From Limnephilus marmoratus (Eukaryota > Arthropoda > Insecta > Trichoptera > Limnephilidae): a stretch of 64,000 nucleotides of DNA. Numbering within the stretch: the first letter of the stretch is position 1; the number at the start of each line of letters is the position of its first letter. The DNA lies in NCBI GenBank assembly GCA_917880885.1, contig OU862913.1, forward strand, positions 45,231,460-45,295,459, in the 5' to 3' direction. Below are positions 34,285 through 45,377 of the stretch, one piece after another. The notes under the pieces are model-generated. The model was not told the DNA's origin. It ran no database searches and was given only the letters and a program-made list of their open reading frames with translations. Position numbers and translations under genes: made by a program.

Positions 34285-34790
34285 ATTTATTTATTTATTT
34301 ATACATGCATACATATTACAAAACATTACACAATGAAACTTTGCCTGTCCAACTGGGAAGGATACCCGTTTCAGGACAGCCAAATTGTATATTTAGTTCA
34401 TAATATTACAAAGGAATGGAAATAGAAGTATATAAATGAAATAAAAATATAAGCAACAAGAATTTAGTATAAAAATACAACCAACGAAAATTTAAAAGTC
34501 AGTGATCAGAGGTTTGCAAAATTGCAACATTAACCATATTGTCTTTAACACCTAAGTACATTGACGTTAAGTATGTTTCGCTTAGTGTCAAGCCGATGTA
34601 TCGATGGTACCTACCTCATGTACCTCGCTCTGCCAGTTGCAGGAGTACGGAACCAACCAATTTTGAATTTAATATTTTAGGTAAAAAAATTAACAATTTT
34701 TTTTTTATGAAATTGCACAGGCCTTACATTTAATTACATTAATAGTTTTCCAGGTTATTTTGGGGAACATTTGCAATTGCAATTGCAAAT
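34285..34790 (-). mobile_element. Retroposon insertion with (TAAA)n tail, minus orientation
   Basis: TTTATTTATTTATTT at the left edge is the complement of a TAAA tail. Duplicate B continues without the segment (GTCAAATGAAGTG near 46893), so it is an insertion in copy A, with CAAAT repeated at both ends. The body is not recognised as coding; by its tail it is probably a LINE 3' end. Confidence 0.65.
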
Positions 34791-35396
34791 GCAAATGAAG
34801 TGTTATTTCCATAATCTGTGCTTAAACGTGTGAACAATTAATGGGGGGGGTCACTGTGATCGATTGTGATTTTACTTTTACGAAAACAGATACTGACCAA
34901 TCAAATGGTTGGATCTACGCAAGCAATACTTTACGACATGATATCTGGAATACTTACAAGCTATATATTTTCTATAGAAATCAATATAGAAATAGTTGCT
35001 TTAGAATCACACTGGCCACATGTTGCGGTGCGTACAGGTTACTCGTAATTAAATATTCACTTGAAATTCCAGATTTAAAATCACAATTAATCGGAGCTGC
35101 CATCTTGTTTCTTGTGACAGCTAGGCCATAGATATTTGTTAAAATAGATAGTCAGTTTACTAAATATGCATTACGGTAGGTACTGGCGTATAAAATAATC
35201 AAATATTTCCATTGTTTTGACGTCGCTCATATTTTTCAATGTCGCCTCATTTTACTGGTACACACAAACTATAACACTAAAATATTAGAAATGGTTCTAC
35301 TATGGACTTGCGAAGAGTACGATTTCGTCTTATTTCAGGTAGAACAACTCAAATAAGACGAAAACAAAGAATAAGAATTTTCCATATCTCACTTAA

Positions 35397-35827
35397 GCCT
35401 CGATGACACACGGCTAGTTTACAAGCTACTATCTACTAAGTTTAATAGCGGGAAAATCGGCGAGTGAGATTGTCATGATGACACACAAAACTGTCCACTC
35501 GCTCAGAAGCGTAGGAAACTGAGGGTGCTTTTAGCGCCAGTAACAAGAATAACGACGCCTGCGTGAACTAATTCTTCACATGTTTGACAGTCGAAATCAG
35601 CTGTTTATCGGAAGCCATGTTGGAAACGTAAATAAACCAATTACGAGCAAGCGGAGCAAGCGTGTAGGCGAGTAAAGTTGACGACCTTTCAACTTTTTTT
35701 CGTAGATTGTCAACAATCTGCTAGTTGCTGCTAGTTAGCAAGTGACACGATGACACTGGGCGAGTTAACTAACAGATAGTGAATTTCCCAGATAGTAGCT
35801 TGTAAACTAGCCGTGTGTCATCGAGGC
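35397..35827. mobile_element. MITE with 37-bp near-perfect terminal inverted repeats
   Basis: GCCTCGATGACACACGGCTA at 35397 is mirrored by its complement at the right end; the match extends through GTTTACAAGCTACTATCT. The 431-bp body has no coding frame. The segment is absent from the corresponding part of duplicate B (near 47500). The target duplication is not clear. Confidence 0.8.
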
Positions 35828-35898
35828 ATTAGTTTCCGAAAAATCGATACTTGAAGTTTCAGATTCAAATTGATTATTTTTATAAAAAGTACTGTTTT

Positions 35899-36035
35899 TA
35901 CCCTAACCTTACCTAACCAAACCTGACTTAACCTATCCTAATCTAACCTTACCTAACCTAACCTATCCTTACCTTACCTAACCCAACCTAACCTAACCTA
36001 TCCTTACTTAACCTACCCTTACCTAACCTAATTAA
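35899..36035. repeat. Degenerate (CCTAA)n-type array, interstitial telomere-like
   Basis: Runs of ACCTAACCTAACC and variants ACCTTACC, ACCTATCC fill about 137 bp. The insect telomere unit is TTAGG (complement CCTAA). Many units are mutated, so it is an old interstitial array or a simple repeat of similar sequence. Confidence 0.65.
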
Positions 36036-36172
36036 ACTGTGTTAGAGCGCAATCTATGGTATTAGTCCACATAGAATTAAAAACTTTAAGAATTAATATC
36101 TCGAAAACTAAGTGAGATATCCAAAAAAAAATTATACATTTTTGTCTTATTTTGTGCTATTATATCTAAATA

Positions 36173-36902
36173 AAGGGTTTTCCAATGAGAGGTGTTATTT
36201 TGATATTCAAAGAAAAATGCCATTTTTTAATATAAATGATCGGATGTTTATTTCATTATAAAGAGGAAGGTATACCGTTAAAAGTGGAAAATAACACCAG
36301 GCAAATGACCACCACGACCACGCTTACAGGACCATATCCTTTTCATGAAATTTTCCATAACCAAATCGCAAAGTGGCTGCCCTATGTCCTCGATAGCCTC
36401 ACGAATTCCACCTTTAAGGTCTTGAATCGACGCTGGGCTGTTGGCGTAAACCTTCTCCTTCACGTGGCCCCAAAGAAAGAAGTCGCAAGGTGTTAAATCA
36501 CAAGATCTCGGTGACCAATTGTGATCACATGCAATCACCTCTTCGAGAGATAACACGGTCCGGAAACTTTTCCCGTGAATGATCAATGGTTTCGTTGCTT
36601 GTGTGGCACGTAGCGCCGTCTTGTTGAAAATAAATATTGTCCAGATCAATACCATCCAATTCCGGCCATAAAAAATCATTATTCATCTCTCGATAGCGCA
36701 ATCCATTCACCGTAACTGTTGCTTCAGCCTCAATTTAATAATTTAATTTAATAATTTCAATGCGTTGTTGAAGCGTGTATCGTTCCATTTTTATTAATGG
36801 CGTAGTTTCTACTTGTCAAATGTCAAAAAATGACAGCTTCAAAAGTGAAATCTACCGAAATAGCGGGCTATTCAAAATAACACCTCTTATTGGAAAACCC
36901 GT
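36173..36902. mobile_element. mariner-type element with internal deletion
   Basis: Ends AAGGGTTTTCCAATGAGAGG and (complement) ACGGGTTTTCCAATAAGAGG, arms of about 30 bp, flanked by TA on both sides (36171-36172 and 36903-36904). At 730 bp it is shorter than the usual 1.3 kb. It carries remains of the transposase on the minus strand. Duplicate B near 47560 lacks it. Confidence 0.9.
36278..36788 (-). pseudogene. mariner transposase, deleted and frameshifted
   Basis: Begins MERYTLQQRIEIIKL (ATG 36788), then jumps to the catalytic part: EATVTVNGLRYREM, IYFQQDGATCHTS (second catalytic Asp), then a shifted frame with NWSPRSCDLTPCDFFLWG (third catalytic residue region) and the C-terminal VYANSPASIQDLK. 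Most of the DNA-binding domain and the first Asp are deleted, and a frameshift separates the two halves. It cannot make active transposase. Confidence 0.85.
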
Positions 36903-37189
36903 TACATAGTCAAATCGCGGGGTCACGGAAATCGCACTCTCCCCATGGACTTGGCCGACTATCCGACGAGACGAATAGTCGGCGCTGAAATAACCGACTA
37001 CTTAACTCGGCAATGCCGATCATTGGTTGGTACATAGCGGTAATTGAAAAGTTATTTAGACGGATACAGTATTAATCCTTATTAACTTAAATACGTTAGT
37101 TACCCCAAGCATTTCATTCACATTATTATAATCTTTCACACCATCTCTACGTATGTATTGTAAATTAAAGTAAATTAAAATTATTGTAA

Positions 37190-37312
37190 ATTAAAGTCCT
37201 CCGCGGCATCTGTCTGTCTCTTCGCGATAAACTCAAAGACGGCGGTGGTTACAAAGGTTGGATTTTACAAAGTGTTTTATTAGCCACAGCAACGCGTGGC
37301 CGGGTCAGCTAG
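37190..37312 (+). mobile_element. Helitron 3' end
   Basis: GCCACAGCAACGCGTGGC forms a short stem, followed by CGGGTCAGCTAG and then T: the Helitron layout of a 3' hairpin just before CTRR inserted next to T. The 55540-55798 copy ends the same way. The 5' limit is unknown. It lies at the A/B duplication junction. Confidence 0.6.
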
Positions 37313-37539
37313 TAATGACAGAAAATATCCATAGGCAGCACAAACATGCAAAATATTTTAGAACAAAGAGTGGGCCGGACATAATAGAATCAGAAATAAT
37401 ACACATTTTTTAGAATTATTAAACTTACTCAATATAATGCGGAAAATTCGATGAAAAAGGAATAAGTAAAACGAATTAATCCAAACGACTTCGACGACAG
37501 GGGAAAAAGATTGAATCGGTTCACTACTGTGAAAAAAAT

Positions 37540-37850
37540 CTGCCCATGTCAGGTAGGTACCTACATGACGTTTTAAGCATGTCTATCGGAAACCTGAATA
37601 GTAACTCTGGAAACAAGAATGAGGTTTATCTCCAGTATTTTAAGCACGTGAACTCTTAAATTTGTCTTTTGAAAATACGAATAGATGTAGGAAGAAAATT
37701 AATAAGGTTTTTCTCTTTTTAACGCTGGTACCTACGGATAAGAATGTAATGTTTTCATGATCCCATTTCAGTGCAGAAATAGCTGCAGTCGAAACATGAA
37801 TAAGTTTTTTCTCCAGTATGGATAAGTTTCCCTTTTAAGGGCGTTTAACC
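37540..37850 (-). pseudogene. Decayed finger tail of gene B
   Basis: Finger-like minus-strand pieces (the complement of CTCCAGTATGGATAAG, AATAGCTGCAGTCG and similar) match the tail of gene A at 20139-20560 in order, including the shared non-coding lead (GGTTCACTACTGTGAA, GTGGGCCGGACAT). Several frameshifts. Insertions at 37860-39715 separate it from the rest of gene B's array. Confidence 0.75.
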
Positions 37851-38169
37851 AGCCAGCGGCCGAAAAACGACATTTTGTCGAAAGTTATTCTAACGAACAT
37901 GCAGGTTACAATGAGTAAGATTAATTATTCTCCGTACCAGCTTTTTAAAATTATAACTCAATATCGATTTTATTTCATTCCAAATTTGCTTTAATTTATA
38001 CCTTTATCCAAAAATGCCGAAAAACGTGATGATATTACTATTAAAATAATGTCGTTTTTGTAATTATTTTTTGATTATAAGTATTTATCATTTTTCAATC
38101 ATGTCTAAGTTAAATAAGAATGTTAAAAAATCTGAAATATATTTATAATAATATATAATATATATCTTT

Positions 38170-39345
38170 ATTTAATTAAATTGGCAACATTACAACTAAA
38201 AAAGTACACATTCAATGTAGATTACATCAGTACAAAAAAATTAACAAATAGAAAGTAATGTAAGAACGGTTATACAGAAGTAGCATAATTATACAATATT
38301 TTTAGTTGTTCATAGCCTGCCTCACTAGGTTGAACCTGTATTGAGACAGAATTTTTTGGTAAATGTTTCTTACAATTTTATCTATGGTTTTTTATAAAAG
38401 TATAATGTAGGTTTCTATACAGCAAAAACTTTATTTGAGTTTACATCATTGTTTGCATATACACAATACAAAAACTGCAAGGTTAATACTACAATAATAA
38501 CTGTCAATGACAGGGCGTTTGGGTGAGGGCACCAGTATAGGCTCGGTCGTTAGAATATATCCATATTTTAACATATTTTTTAAACTCTTTCTGTGTTTGA
38601 CTCAGTTTGATGTTTTCTGGGAGAATGTTAAATATTTTAGTGGCAAAGTATCTAAAGCTACGTTGACCAAAGGTGGAAGAGAGCGCTGGAACTTGCAAAA
38701 TGTCTTTATTGGAGTTACGTGTAAATCTTAAGTTTATTTTTTTTTCGTAAAGCACATGTTTGTTTTTAAAGAGATGTATGAGGATAGTTTTTACATAGAT
38801 TTGTCGAACATCAAATACTCTCATTGTTTTGAAAATTAGGTCACTGTTTGCAGTTAGAGGAAGTTTGAGAATAATTTTCATGATTGTTTTCTGCGCCTTT
38901 TCGACAGGATCTAGAGCTGATGAAGTGCCCCATCCCCATGCAATGATACCATACTCAATGATAGATTGGGTGATTGCAAAATAAATCGTTTTTGGAGTTG
39001 TAAGTTAAGAAAGTTCCTTATGGATCTGAAGAAGTGTATTGTTTTTCTAATTTTATTTTCAATGATCTGGGTGTGTAGGTTCCATTTGAGGTATGGGTCA
39101 ATGGTGAGGCCGAGGTACTTCATCTGTGAAGTGCGCTCTATACTGGGGCACTCACTACATTCATTGGAATTAGTACAGCTATGATTTTTTATGAAGTTAT
39201 CATCATTAGGTTGGCCTGTAGTATTGATGCTTGAAGTAACATATTTTGTTTTCTTCGTGTTAAGGGTAAGTGTGTTGATATCTAACCATTTTTTTATGAA
39301 GTTAATATTTTCTTCAGTTTTTAAGTGCGCAAATAAATACACAAA
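38170..39345 (-). pseudogene. LINE RT C-terminal half
   Basis: The minus strand from 39345 reads FIKKWLDINTLTLNTKKTKY, MKYLGLTIDPYLKWNLHTQI, then after a frame change near 38900 KIILKLPLTANSDLIFKTMR, VPALSSTFGQRSFRYFATKI, ending at the stop near 38504. The order matches RT palm/thumb to C-terminus of CR1/Jockey-type LINEs. The YADD part is lost by 5' truncation. The 3' UTR runs to about 38170. It sits within the decayed finger array of gene B. Confidence 0.75.
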
Positions 39346-39720
39346 CGGACGAATTTTCGTCAAGAAACACATGTACGTACATATTTTTAATGATTTTATT
39401 TAAACTAAAATTAAAATTCTAAAACATGCGATACCCAGATAATGTATTGATTTATTTTTCTGCATGATTATTTGATTTGAAATTGGCGTGGTATAATACA
39501 AAATCTTTTTTGAAAATTTAACAAATCTGCCAATGAACTATGGTATTACCTTATTATACTAAAAATATTTTTTTCTCAAAATTTAAAACAAGCGAATGCT
39601 AGATAAAAGAACAATCTTTCAAAATCCACTTATAATTTTTTGTGGAAAAGAGTTAATACGTCTAAAATCTGATTTAAAAATGACACATTTCTGGTTTTCT
39701 CTGGTAATACCCTCTTAAGA
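39320..39720. repeat. 400-bp dispersed repeat, inverted copy at 56440-56860
   Basis: The complement of this segment matches 56440-56860 along its length (GAAAACCAGAAAT, AGATTGTTCTTTTATCTAGC, CAGATTTGTTAAATTTTC, TACGTACATGTGTTTCTTGA). No coding frame, and no terminal repeats noticed, so the class is unknown. Confidence 0.75.
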
Positions 39721-40658
39721 ATATGAATAGCTGCAGGAAGAACATGAATAAAGATGTTCTCCAGTATGGGTTCGCGTGTGACGATTCGTAGTTCACCTTT
39801 GAGCACGGGAAGAGCTGCGTTTGGAAAATGAATAAAGTTTTTCACCAATTTGCATTCGTGTGTGACAAATCGTAGTTCCATTTTGAACTCCAGAATAACT
39901 GCAGTCGGAAAATGAAAAAAAGTTTTACTCCAGCATGCAAAAGATATTTCAAATGTCGCACTCGCATCGTTAAATTGTAATATAGGTTTAAATTTTTCTT
40001 TTTTTACTTTTGAATGTAGCAATATCTTTGAGGTTATCCATTATAGATAAATGAAACAATGTTACTTTGTTTGAACCACTTGTATATTTGTTTAAAGCCG
40101 ACGGTTTCTTTTTTTATAATTCAAACACATGACCACGAACAATATAACCTTCGAACGGGGTACCCTTTTTTCTAAAAATTTGTTATAGCTGCAGATGAAA
40201 TATGAAAAAAAAATTCTCCGTATGCGTAAGCATGTGAAGTTCCCTTTTGAGCACAGTAGTAAATGCTATTGGAACATCAATAAGATTTTTCTCCAGTATG
40301 GGTTCGTGTGTGATGTTTTAAAGTTGTCTTTTGAGCACAGGAATAGCTGCAGTCGGGACATAAATAAGGTTTTTCTCCAGTATGGGTAAGCATGTGATAT
40401 TTTAAAGGGGCCTTTCGAGCACAAGCATAACTGCAGTCGGAACAAGAATGGGGTTTTTCTCCTATATGGGATCACATGTGACGATTCAACGATCCCCTTC
40501 GAAAGTTGGAATAGCTGCAGTCGGGACATGAATACGGTTTTTTCCTGTATGGGTTCGCATGTGAAGATTCAAAGATCCATTTTGAGCGCAGGAATAGCAG
40601 CAGTCGGGACATGAATAAGGTTTTTCTCCAGTATGTGTTTGCATGTAATGGTTCAAAG
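39721..40658 (-). pseudogene. Frameshifted and decaying fingers downstream of gene B
   Basis: About five fingers follow the gene B frameshift in other frames (for example the complement reads CPDCSYSCAQKTTLKHH near 40340 and CSDCSYACARKAPLKYH near 40420), interrupted by TGA codons and small indels; older remnants continue to about 39721. They show that the array was once much longer. Confidence 0.8.
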
Positions 40659-41551
40659 TTACCTTTTCAGCACAGGAATAGCTGGAGTCGGAACAAGATA
40701 AGGCTTTTCTCCAGTATGAGTACGCATGTGACGATTACACGATCCCTTTAGAGCACAGGTATAGCTGCAGTCGGGACATGAATACGGTTTTTCTCCAGTA
40801 TGGGTTTGCATGTGACGATTCAATGATTCCTTTCGAGCACAGGAATAGTTGCAGTCGGGACATGAATACCGTTTTTCTCCAGTATGGGTTTGAATGTGAC
40901 GATTCAAAGATCCCTTTCGAGCGCAGGAATAGCTGCAATCGGGACATGAATAAGGTTTTTCACCAGTATGAGTACGCATGTGACGATTCCACGATCCCTT
41001 TAGAGCACAGGTATAGCTGCAGTCGGGACATGAATACGGTTTTTCTCCAGTATGGGTTTGCATGTGACGATTCAAAGATTCCTTTCGAGCGCAGAAATAG
41101 CTGCACTCGGGACATGAATAAGGTTTTTCTCCAGTATGTGTTTGCATGTGATGATTCAAAGTTCCTTTTTCAGCACAGGAATATCTGCAGTCGGAACAAG
41201 AATACGGTTTTTCTCCAGTATGAGTACGCATGTGACGATTCAAAGATTCTTTTCGAGCACAGGAATAGTTGCAGTCGGGACATGAATAAGGTTTTTCTCC
41301 AGTGTGTGTTTGCATGTGATGATTCAAAGTTCCCTTGTCAGCACATGAATAGCTGCAGTCAGAACAAGAATAAGGTTTTTCTCCAGTATGAGTACGCATG
41401 TGACGATTCCACGATCCCTTTTGAGCACAGGAATAGCTACAGTCGAGACACGAATAAGGTTTTTCTCCAGTATGGATAAGCACGTGACGTTTTAAACGGG
41501 CCTTCTGAGCACAGGAATATTTGCAGTCGGAACATGAATAAGGTTTTTCTC
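40659..41551 (-). CDS. Gene B exon 3: ten intact C2H2 fingers, then a frameshift
   Basis: The acceptor ATTACAG|GAGAAAAACC (exon start 41551) joins exon 2 in phase 1 to give G-E-K-P. Ten complete fingers follow (C-X2-C-X12-H-X3-H) with canonical TGEKP linkers throughout. Helix positions -1 to 6 are little varied: RKESLNR three times, LKGSWNR/LKGSCNR, QKGSWNR, DKGTLNH/EKGTLNH, so fingers have been homogenised by duplication. In finger 11 one T is lost (TATTCTTGT becomes TATCTTGT), giving GEKPYLVPTP and a TAA at 40661-40659. The product, with exons 1-2, is about 397 residues. It could still be a working protein with a shorter array. Confidence 0.85.
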
Positions 41552-41779
41552 CTGTAATGGTAAGCATGTGTTATTTTAAATTTGTATAATGACGCTGAAA
41601 GTGATGTTTCTTTCCAGTATATGTGATTAAGTAGTTGAAATGGAAACATGAATAAAATTTTCAGATATTCAGTATAAAAAGATAATGAATAAAGCTCTAT
41701 AAGTATGTGACCATAATGAAAACAGAAAATAATTTAATAAATAAATAAACTAATTAAAACAAACAAACATCGATTTTAC

Positions 41780-41926
41780 CTGCAAACTGGGTAATACTCT
41801 CAGAGTGCTCTAAGCATTCATTTTTTACATCCTGCAGGTCTATGTCTATTTCCGTAAAAGGAATCCCTCCGCCATCTTCATCTCGGGATTCTGTCTTGAT
41901 GAAAACAGTCTCTATAGTAATCCTAC
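41780..41926 (-). CDS. Gene B exon 2: acidic module with two psi-K-x-E motifs
   Basis: 147 nt between ATTCCAG| and TTTGCAG|GTAAAA, phase 1 both sides. It encodes SRITIETVFIKTESRDEDGG, an acidic stretch and DIDLQDVKNECLEHSESITQ. IKTE and VKNE both fit psi-K-x-E. It aligns without gaps with gene A exon 2. Confidence 0.85.
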
Positions 41927-42049
41927 CTGGAATAACAAAACGACAATACGATGTGCAAAGGCTTATTAAGTGTCACATTATAAAACACGGTGGTTGGGGC
42001 CATTTTAATGCTTATTTAAATTCATTATTTTATTTTGTTTTATTTCAAT

Positions 42050-42390
42050 TTGGGAGGGGGATAAGGGATAGGTCTTCCCCAACGGTTTGTTGTGTTAAAT
42101 GACTTAAAACGGATAACCGGGTTCATCTGATGGAGTATGTTCTTGTCTTGGCGATGCCGTTGCGGAGAGACTCGTTGTCTTCCCCAGCTAGTCTCGTTCG
42201 ACCCATCGCCATCGCCATCGCCTTCACCGTGGCGGGAAGGATGGATTTCATATGTCCGTCACTCTTGGACTAAGATTCCTACTCATCCCTCATCCTTCTC
42301 AGAACTACCTCCCCCTCCTTTCCTTAAAAAGACCCTCTACACAGCATCCCGAAAGACGACATTGAGGGAAATTTCCTGATGGAAATCATT
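42050..42390 (+). mobile_element. Dispersed repeat R, nearly complete copy in gene B intron 1
   Basis: GGGTTCATCTGATGGAG ... TCTTGTCTTGGCGATG ... TTTCCTTAAAAAGACCCTCT ... GGGAAATTTCCTGATGG follows the order of the 49906-50239 copy. The gene A equivalent keeps only its first 135 bp (31310-31445). Confidence 0.7.
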
Positions 42391-43529
42391 TCATCTACAG
42401 TGTGAGGATAATGTTAAACAAAATCCTGCTGGCTTAGGTACCCTTAGCGCGTACAAATATCCAGTGTATAAAAAAATTGTAAATTGAAAGCCCTTCCCGA
42501 GAAAGTATTGGAAAGAAACTCCGTTAAAAACTGCAAAGTAAAATAGTTATATTTGAAGATATTAAAATCACGAAACTGATGGAATTAAGATGTTTGGTTT
42601 TCCATTCTTAAGAATCTTTAGAAAGAGTGTCTAGTACATACTCAAGAATTCGTTATTCGATTGACTTTAACATTAAAGTCAATCGAATAATGAATTCCAA
42701 AACCACAAGTTTACGCCAAAATACAAATTTACTGCCATCTAATAATACATGATACGTACATTATCTTATAATCCCACATTATTTTTGAAGTAGAAAAGTG
42801 AGATGATTAAGTTAAATGATAAATATTATGAGGCAACAATTTGAAGAACAACGAACTGTAACTTGTAATGTCCGCAACATTGTTAAACGTTTTTTAGTTC
42901 GATAGTTTCTTGTGGAGCAAAGTGAAATAAAAGACGAAGAAAATGATCGGTCAGTGTCTGTCGGCATTGCGTCCTGTATCCCACCCAGGAGTCGTGAGCT
43001 CAATTCCTCGGCTGGCTTAGTCCTCCATCTCGAGACAAGCTACATTTTCAGCTTACTGTGGTGGTAGTTGGAGATTTTCAAATTACTGTCAGTTTATCCG
43101 TAACTCGGGAAAATTTGTCTTGACGACAAGAGGGGCAGCGGCTGTCCTGACTGCTTCGTCTGAAACTTCGCTGTGATAATATTCGTGATATGGTACTTCC
43201 ACACCAAAGCCAATCTTTCAACTCCGAACTTAGTTTGGAGTTGGAAGGTTGGCCGATCGTGTGGTGGCTGTGGCCTACCCTCCAACCCCGAGTTCAGAGT
43301 TCAAAATGGCGGACATCGAACAGCTGTAGCTACGCTGTATCTTATATCAGTTGCCTATAATTATTACGCACGTATACTTATATACACAACATGTTTTTAA
43401 ACAATTGTTATACCATTCTCCGTAATAATATTGTCATTTTAATAGTACGCGGCACGCGCTTCTTGATCGCCTGCCGTTCGCAGACTGATGTGTGGACAGC
43501 TGCGGCAGGCTGGTTCGTGTGAGTTGGCC

Positions 43530-45377
43530 CAGTGGCGTAGCTAGCATGGGTGGCACCCGGGGCGGAAAAGGCGGTGTCACCCCCCCCCCCCCCCATTAAT
43601 TTTTTTTTGAGAAATTTAAAACACAAATTTTGACTTCCTTAAATATAAAAAAACATTTCTAGCTAGTTAAATATGTAAAAAAAAATGTTATCCTCAAAAC
43701 TAAAACACTTTTAAAAGCACTAACAGAATAACAGCTTTTTCAACAATCGATAGGTGATAATTAACTTCGCGAGTTCCCGTCAATCACAATGTGTGAAAGA
43801 AATTAGAATGACACAAGGGAAAAGCGAGGAATATTTCACGGGAATCCCCAATAAATCAATAGTAAGAGCTAAGAACGAAAATAATATAACAGAATTTTTG
43901 GGGAATGCTGACCGACCGACCCATATAGCTACAAATAACAGAGTTCCGAGTGGAGTCTTCAATTCTAATATGCTGCAAAAATCTGAAGAAAATTATTTGC
44001 TGTCATGAAAACATAATAGCCAATACCTAGGTTAAAACCAGTTTTGTGTTCAGAGTGTAACGATAAAATTTCAATCGTGAAATAGTAAAGGGGGCGTTCA
44101 AGTATAAAATAACGCAATTATTGAAAAATTTTGACCCTCTCTCCCCCATGCAACGCGCCGTTACATTTTTCTGCACATCCCTCCCCCGAAACGTTACGTA
44201 ACATCCAAGTGACTATTTTTACCTAAAAGTCTCAAATAAATTGCGCAAAGTACTGGAAAGTCGCTTAAATACCTTTTTCTTGTTTTAATCGCGTTTGCGG
44301 TAAAAATAAAACAAGAGATTTCAAACTCGCAATAGGTCCATGCGTATATTGTTTATTTTATTGTTTTAAATTGTAATTCATAAACAAATTGTTAACATGT
44401 TATTATTTTTATCGGCCTTTCATTTCTTCTGGATCTCCACAACTTAATACTGTCTTAGCTTTAATACACCTACAACACATGTTTCGTTTTACATTAGCTA
44501 CACTGGGGAGGCCCTGAAGAAACTAATTTTACAAAGGTTTCCATATGGAGCAACACTTTACTCCACTATGATTCATAAGCCTACTCAGAGTGGAGTAAAA
44601 CCTTTTTCATGATCTGAATGCAGTTATACAAGTCCTCAAAACGAAGATTCAAAAGTCCACAGTATGATTCACAGAAGAGAAAAACCTTTTTCATGTCCTG
44701 ATTGTAACTATTCGTGTTCTCAAAAGGGATACATAAGAAGTCAGTTGCTGACTCAGTGTGGAGAAAAACCTTTTTCATGTTCCAACTGCAACTATTCATG
44801 TACTATGAAGAGAAATCTAAAAATCACACGTTTACCGACAGTGGAAAAAAACCTATTTCATGTCCTGACTGCAACTATTCTTATTCTCGAAAAAATAACT
44901 AAAACGGCACTTGCTAACTCACATTGATGAAAAACCTTTTTCTTGTCCCGACTTTAACTATTCATGCGCTACAAAACTGTATCTAAAAATTCACACCTAT
45001 CTACCTGCCTTGTTTTTCAAACCGGTCTTTCAGCACTATTAAACACGCTAACACAATAATAACTTCTTCACTAATTCACGTTAGTCCATAGATAACAATT
45101 CACTTGACGAGTCTACGTTAATCACAATATACGAACGAAATTAGAATGACACAAGGAATATCTCAGGGAAATCCCCGACTGAGCTAGGAACGAAAAAAAA
45201 CATTTTTCGGGAATCCCCGACCAATCCAGCCATAGAGCAAAATAACAGTCAGTGATAACGTGTAAAATATTTTTTACGGCAATTTTGCATTTTCGTAAGT
45301 TTTTTCTCCACGTTCGAGTGTCACCCCCTCCTCGGGTGGCACCCAGGGCGGTCCGCCCCCCCCTCGCTACGCTACTG
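43530..45377. mobile_element. hAT-type non-autonomous element with 8-bp TSD and a captured zinc-finger fragment
   Basis: Left end CAGTGGCGTAGCTAGCATGG, right end CTCGCTACGCTACTG, perfect 8-bp duplication AGTTGGCC (43522-43529 and 45378-45385). The ends and subterminal regions match the 13244-18128 element (for example AGGAAATCCCCGAC-like and CGGGAATCCCCGA phrases). Between them, from about 44560 to 45000, is zinc-finger coding sequence absent from the other copy. Confidence 0.9.
44560..45000 (+). pseudogene. Zinc-finger exon fragment captured inside a hAT-type element
   Basis: About five decayed finger units on the plus strand: EKPFSCPDCNYSCSQKGYIR, EKPFSCSNCNYSCTMKRNLK, then shifted CPDCNYSYSRKNN and a last KPFSCPDFNYSCATKLYLKI-like unit. 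The preference for PFSC resembles gene D more than A or B. Frameshifts and lost His residues show no function. It is bounded on both sides by sequence typical of this element family, so it travelled with the element. Confidence 0.8.

Noticed and set aside
34841..35131. Small protein conserved in both duplicates (34841 and 46939)
   Set aside because: Similarity is explained by the segmental duplication; the frames diverge after about 40 codons and changes are not biased to silent sites.
40778..41479. 233-codon plus-strand frame opposite gene B's fingers
   Set aside because: A mirror of the finger repeats in the antisense strand; its repeat period equals the 84-bp finger unit and the sense frame has the C2H2 pattern.
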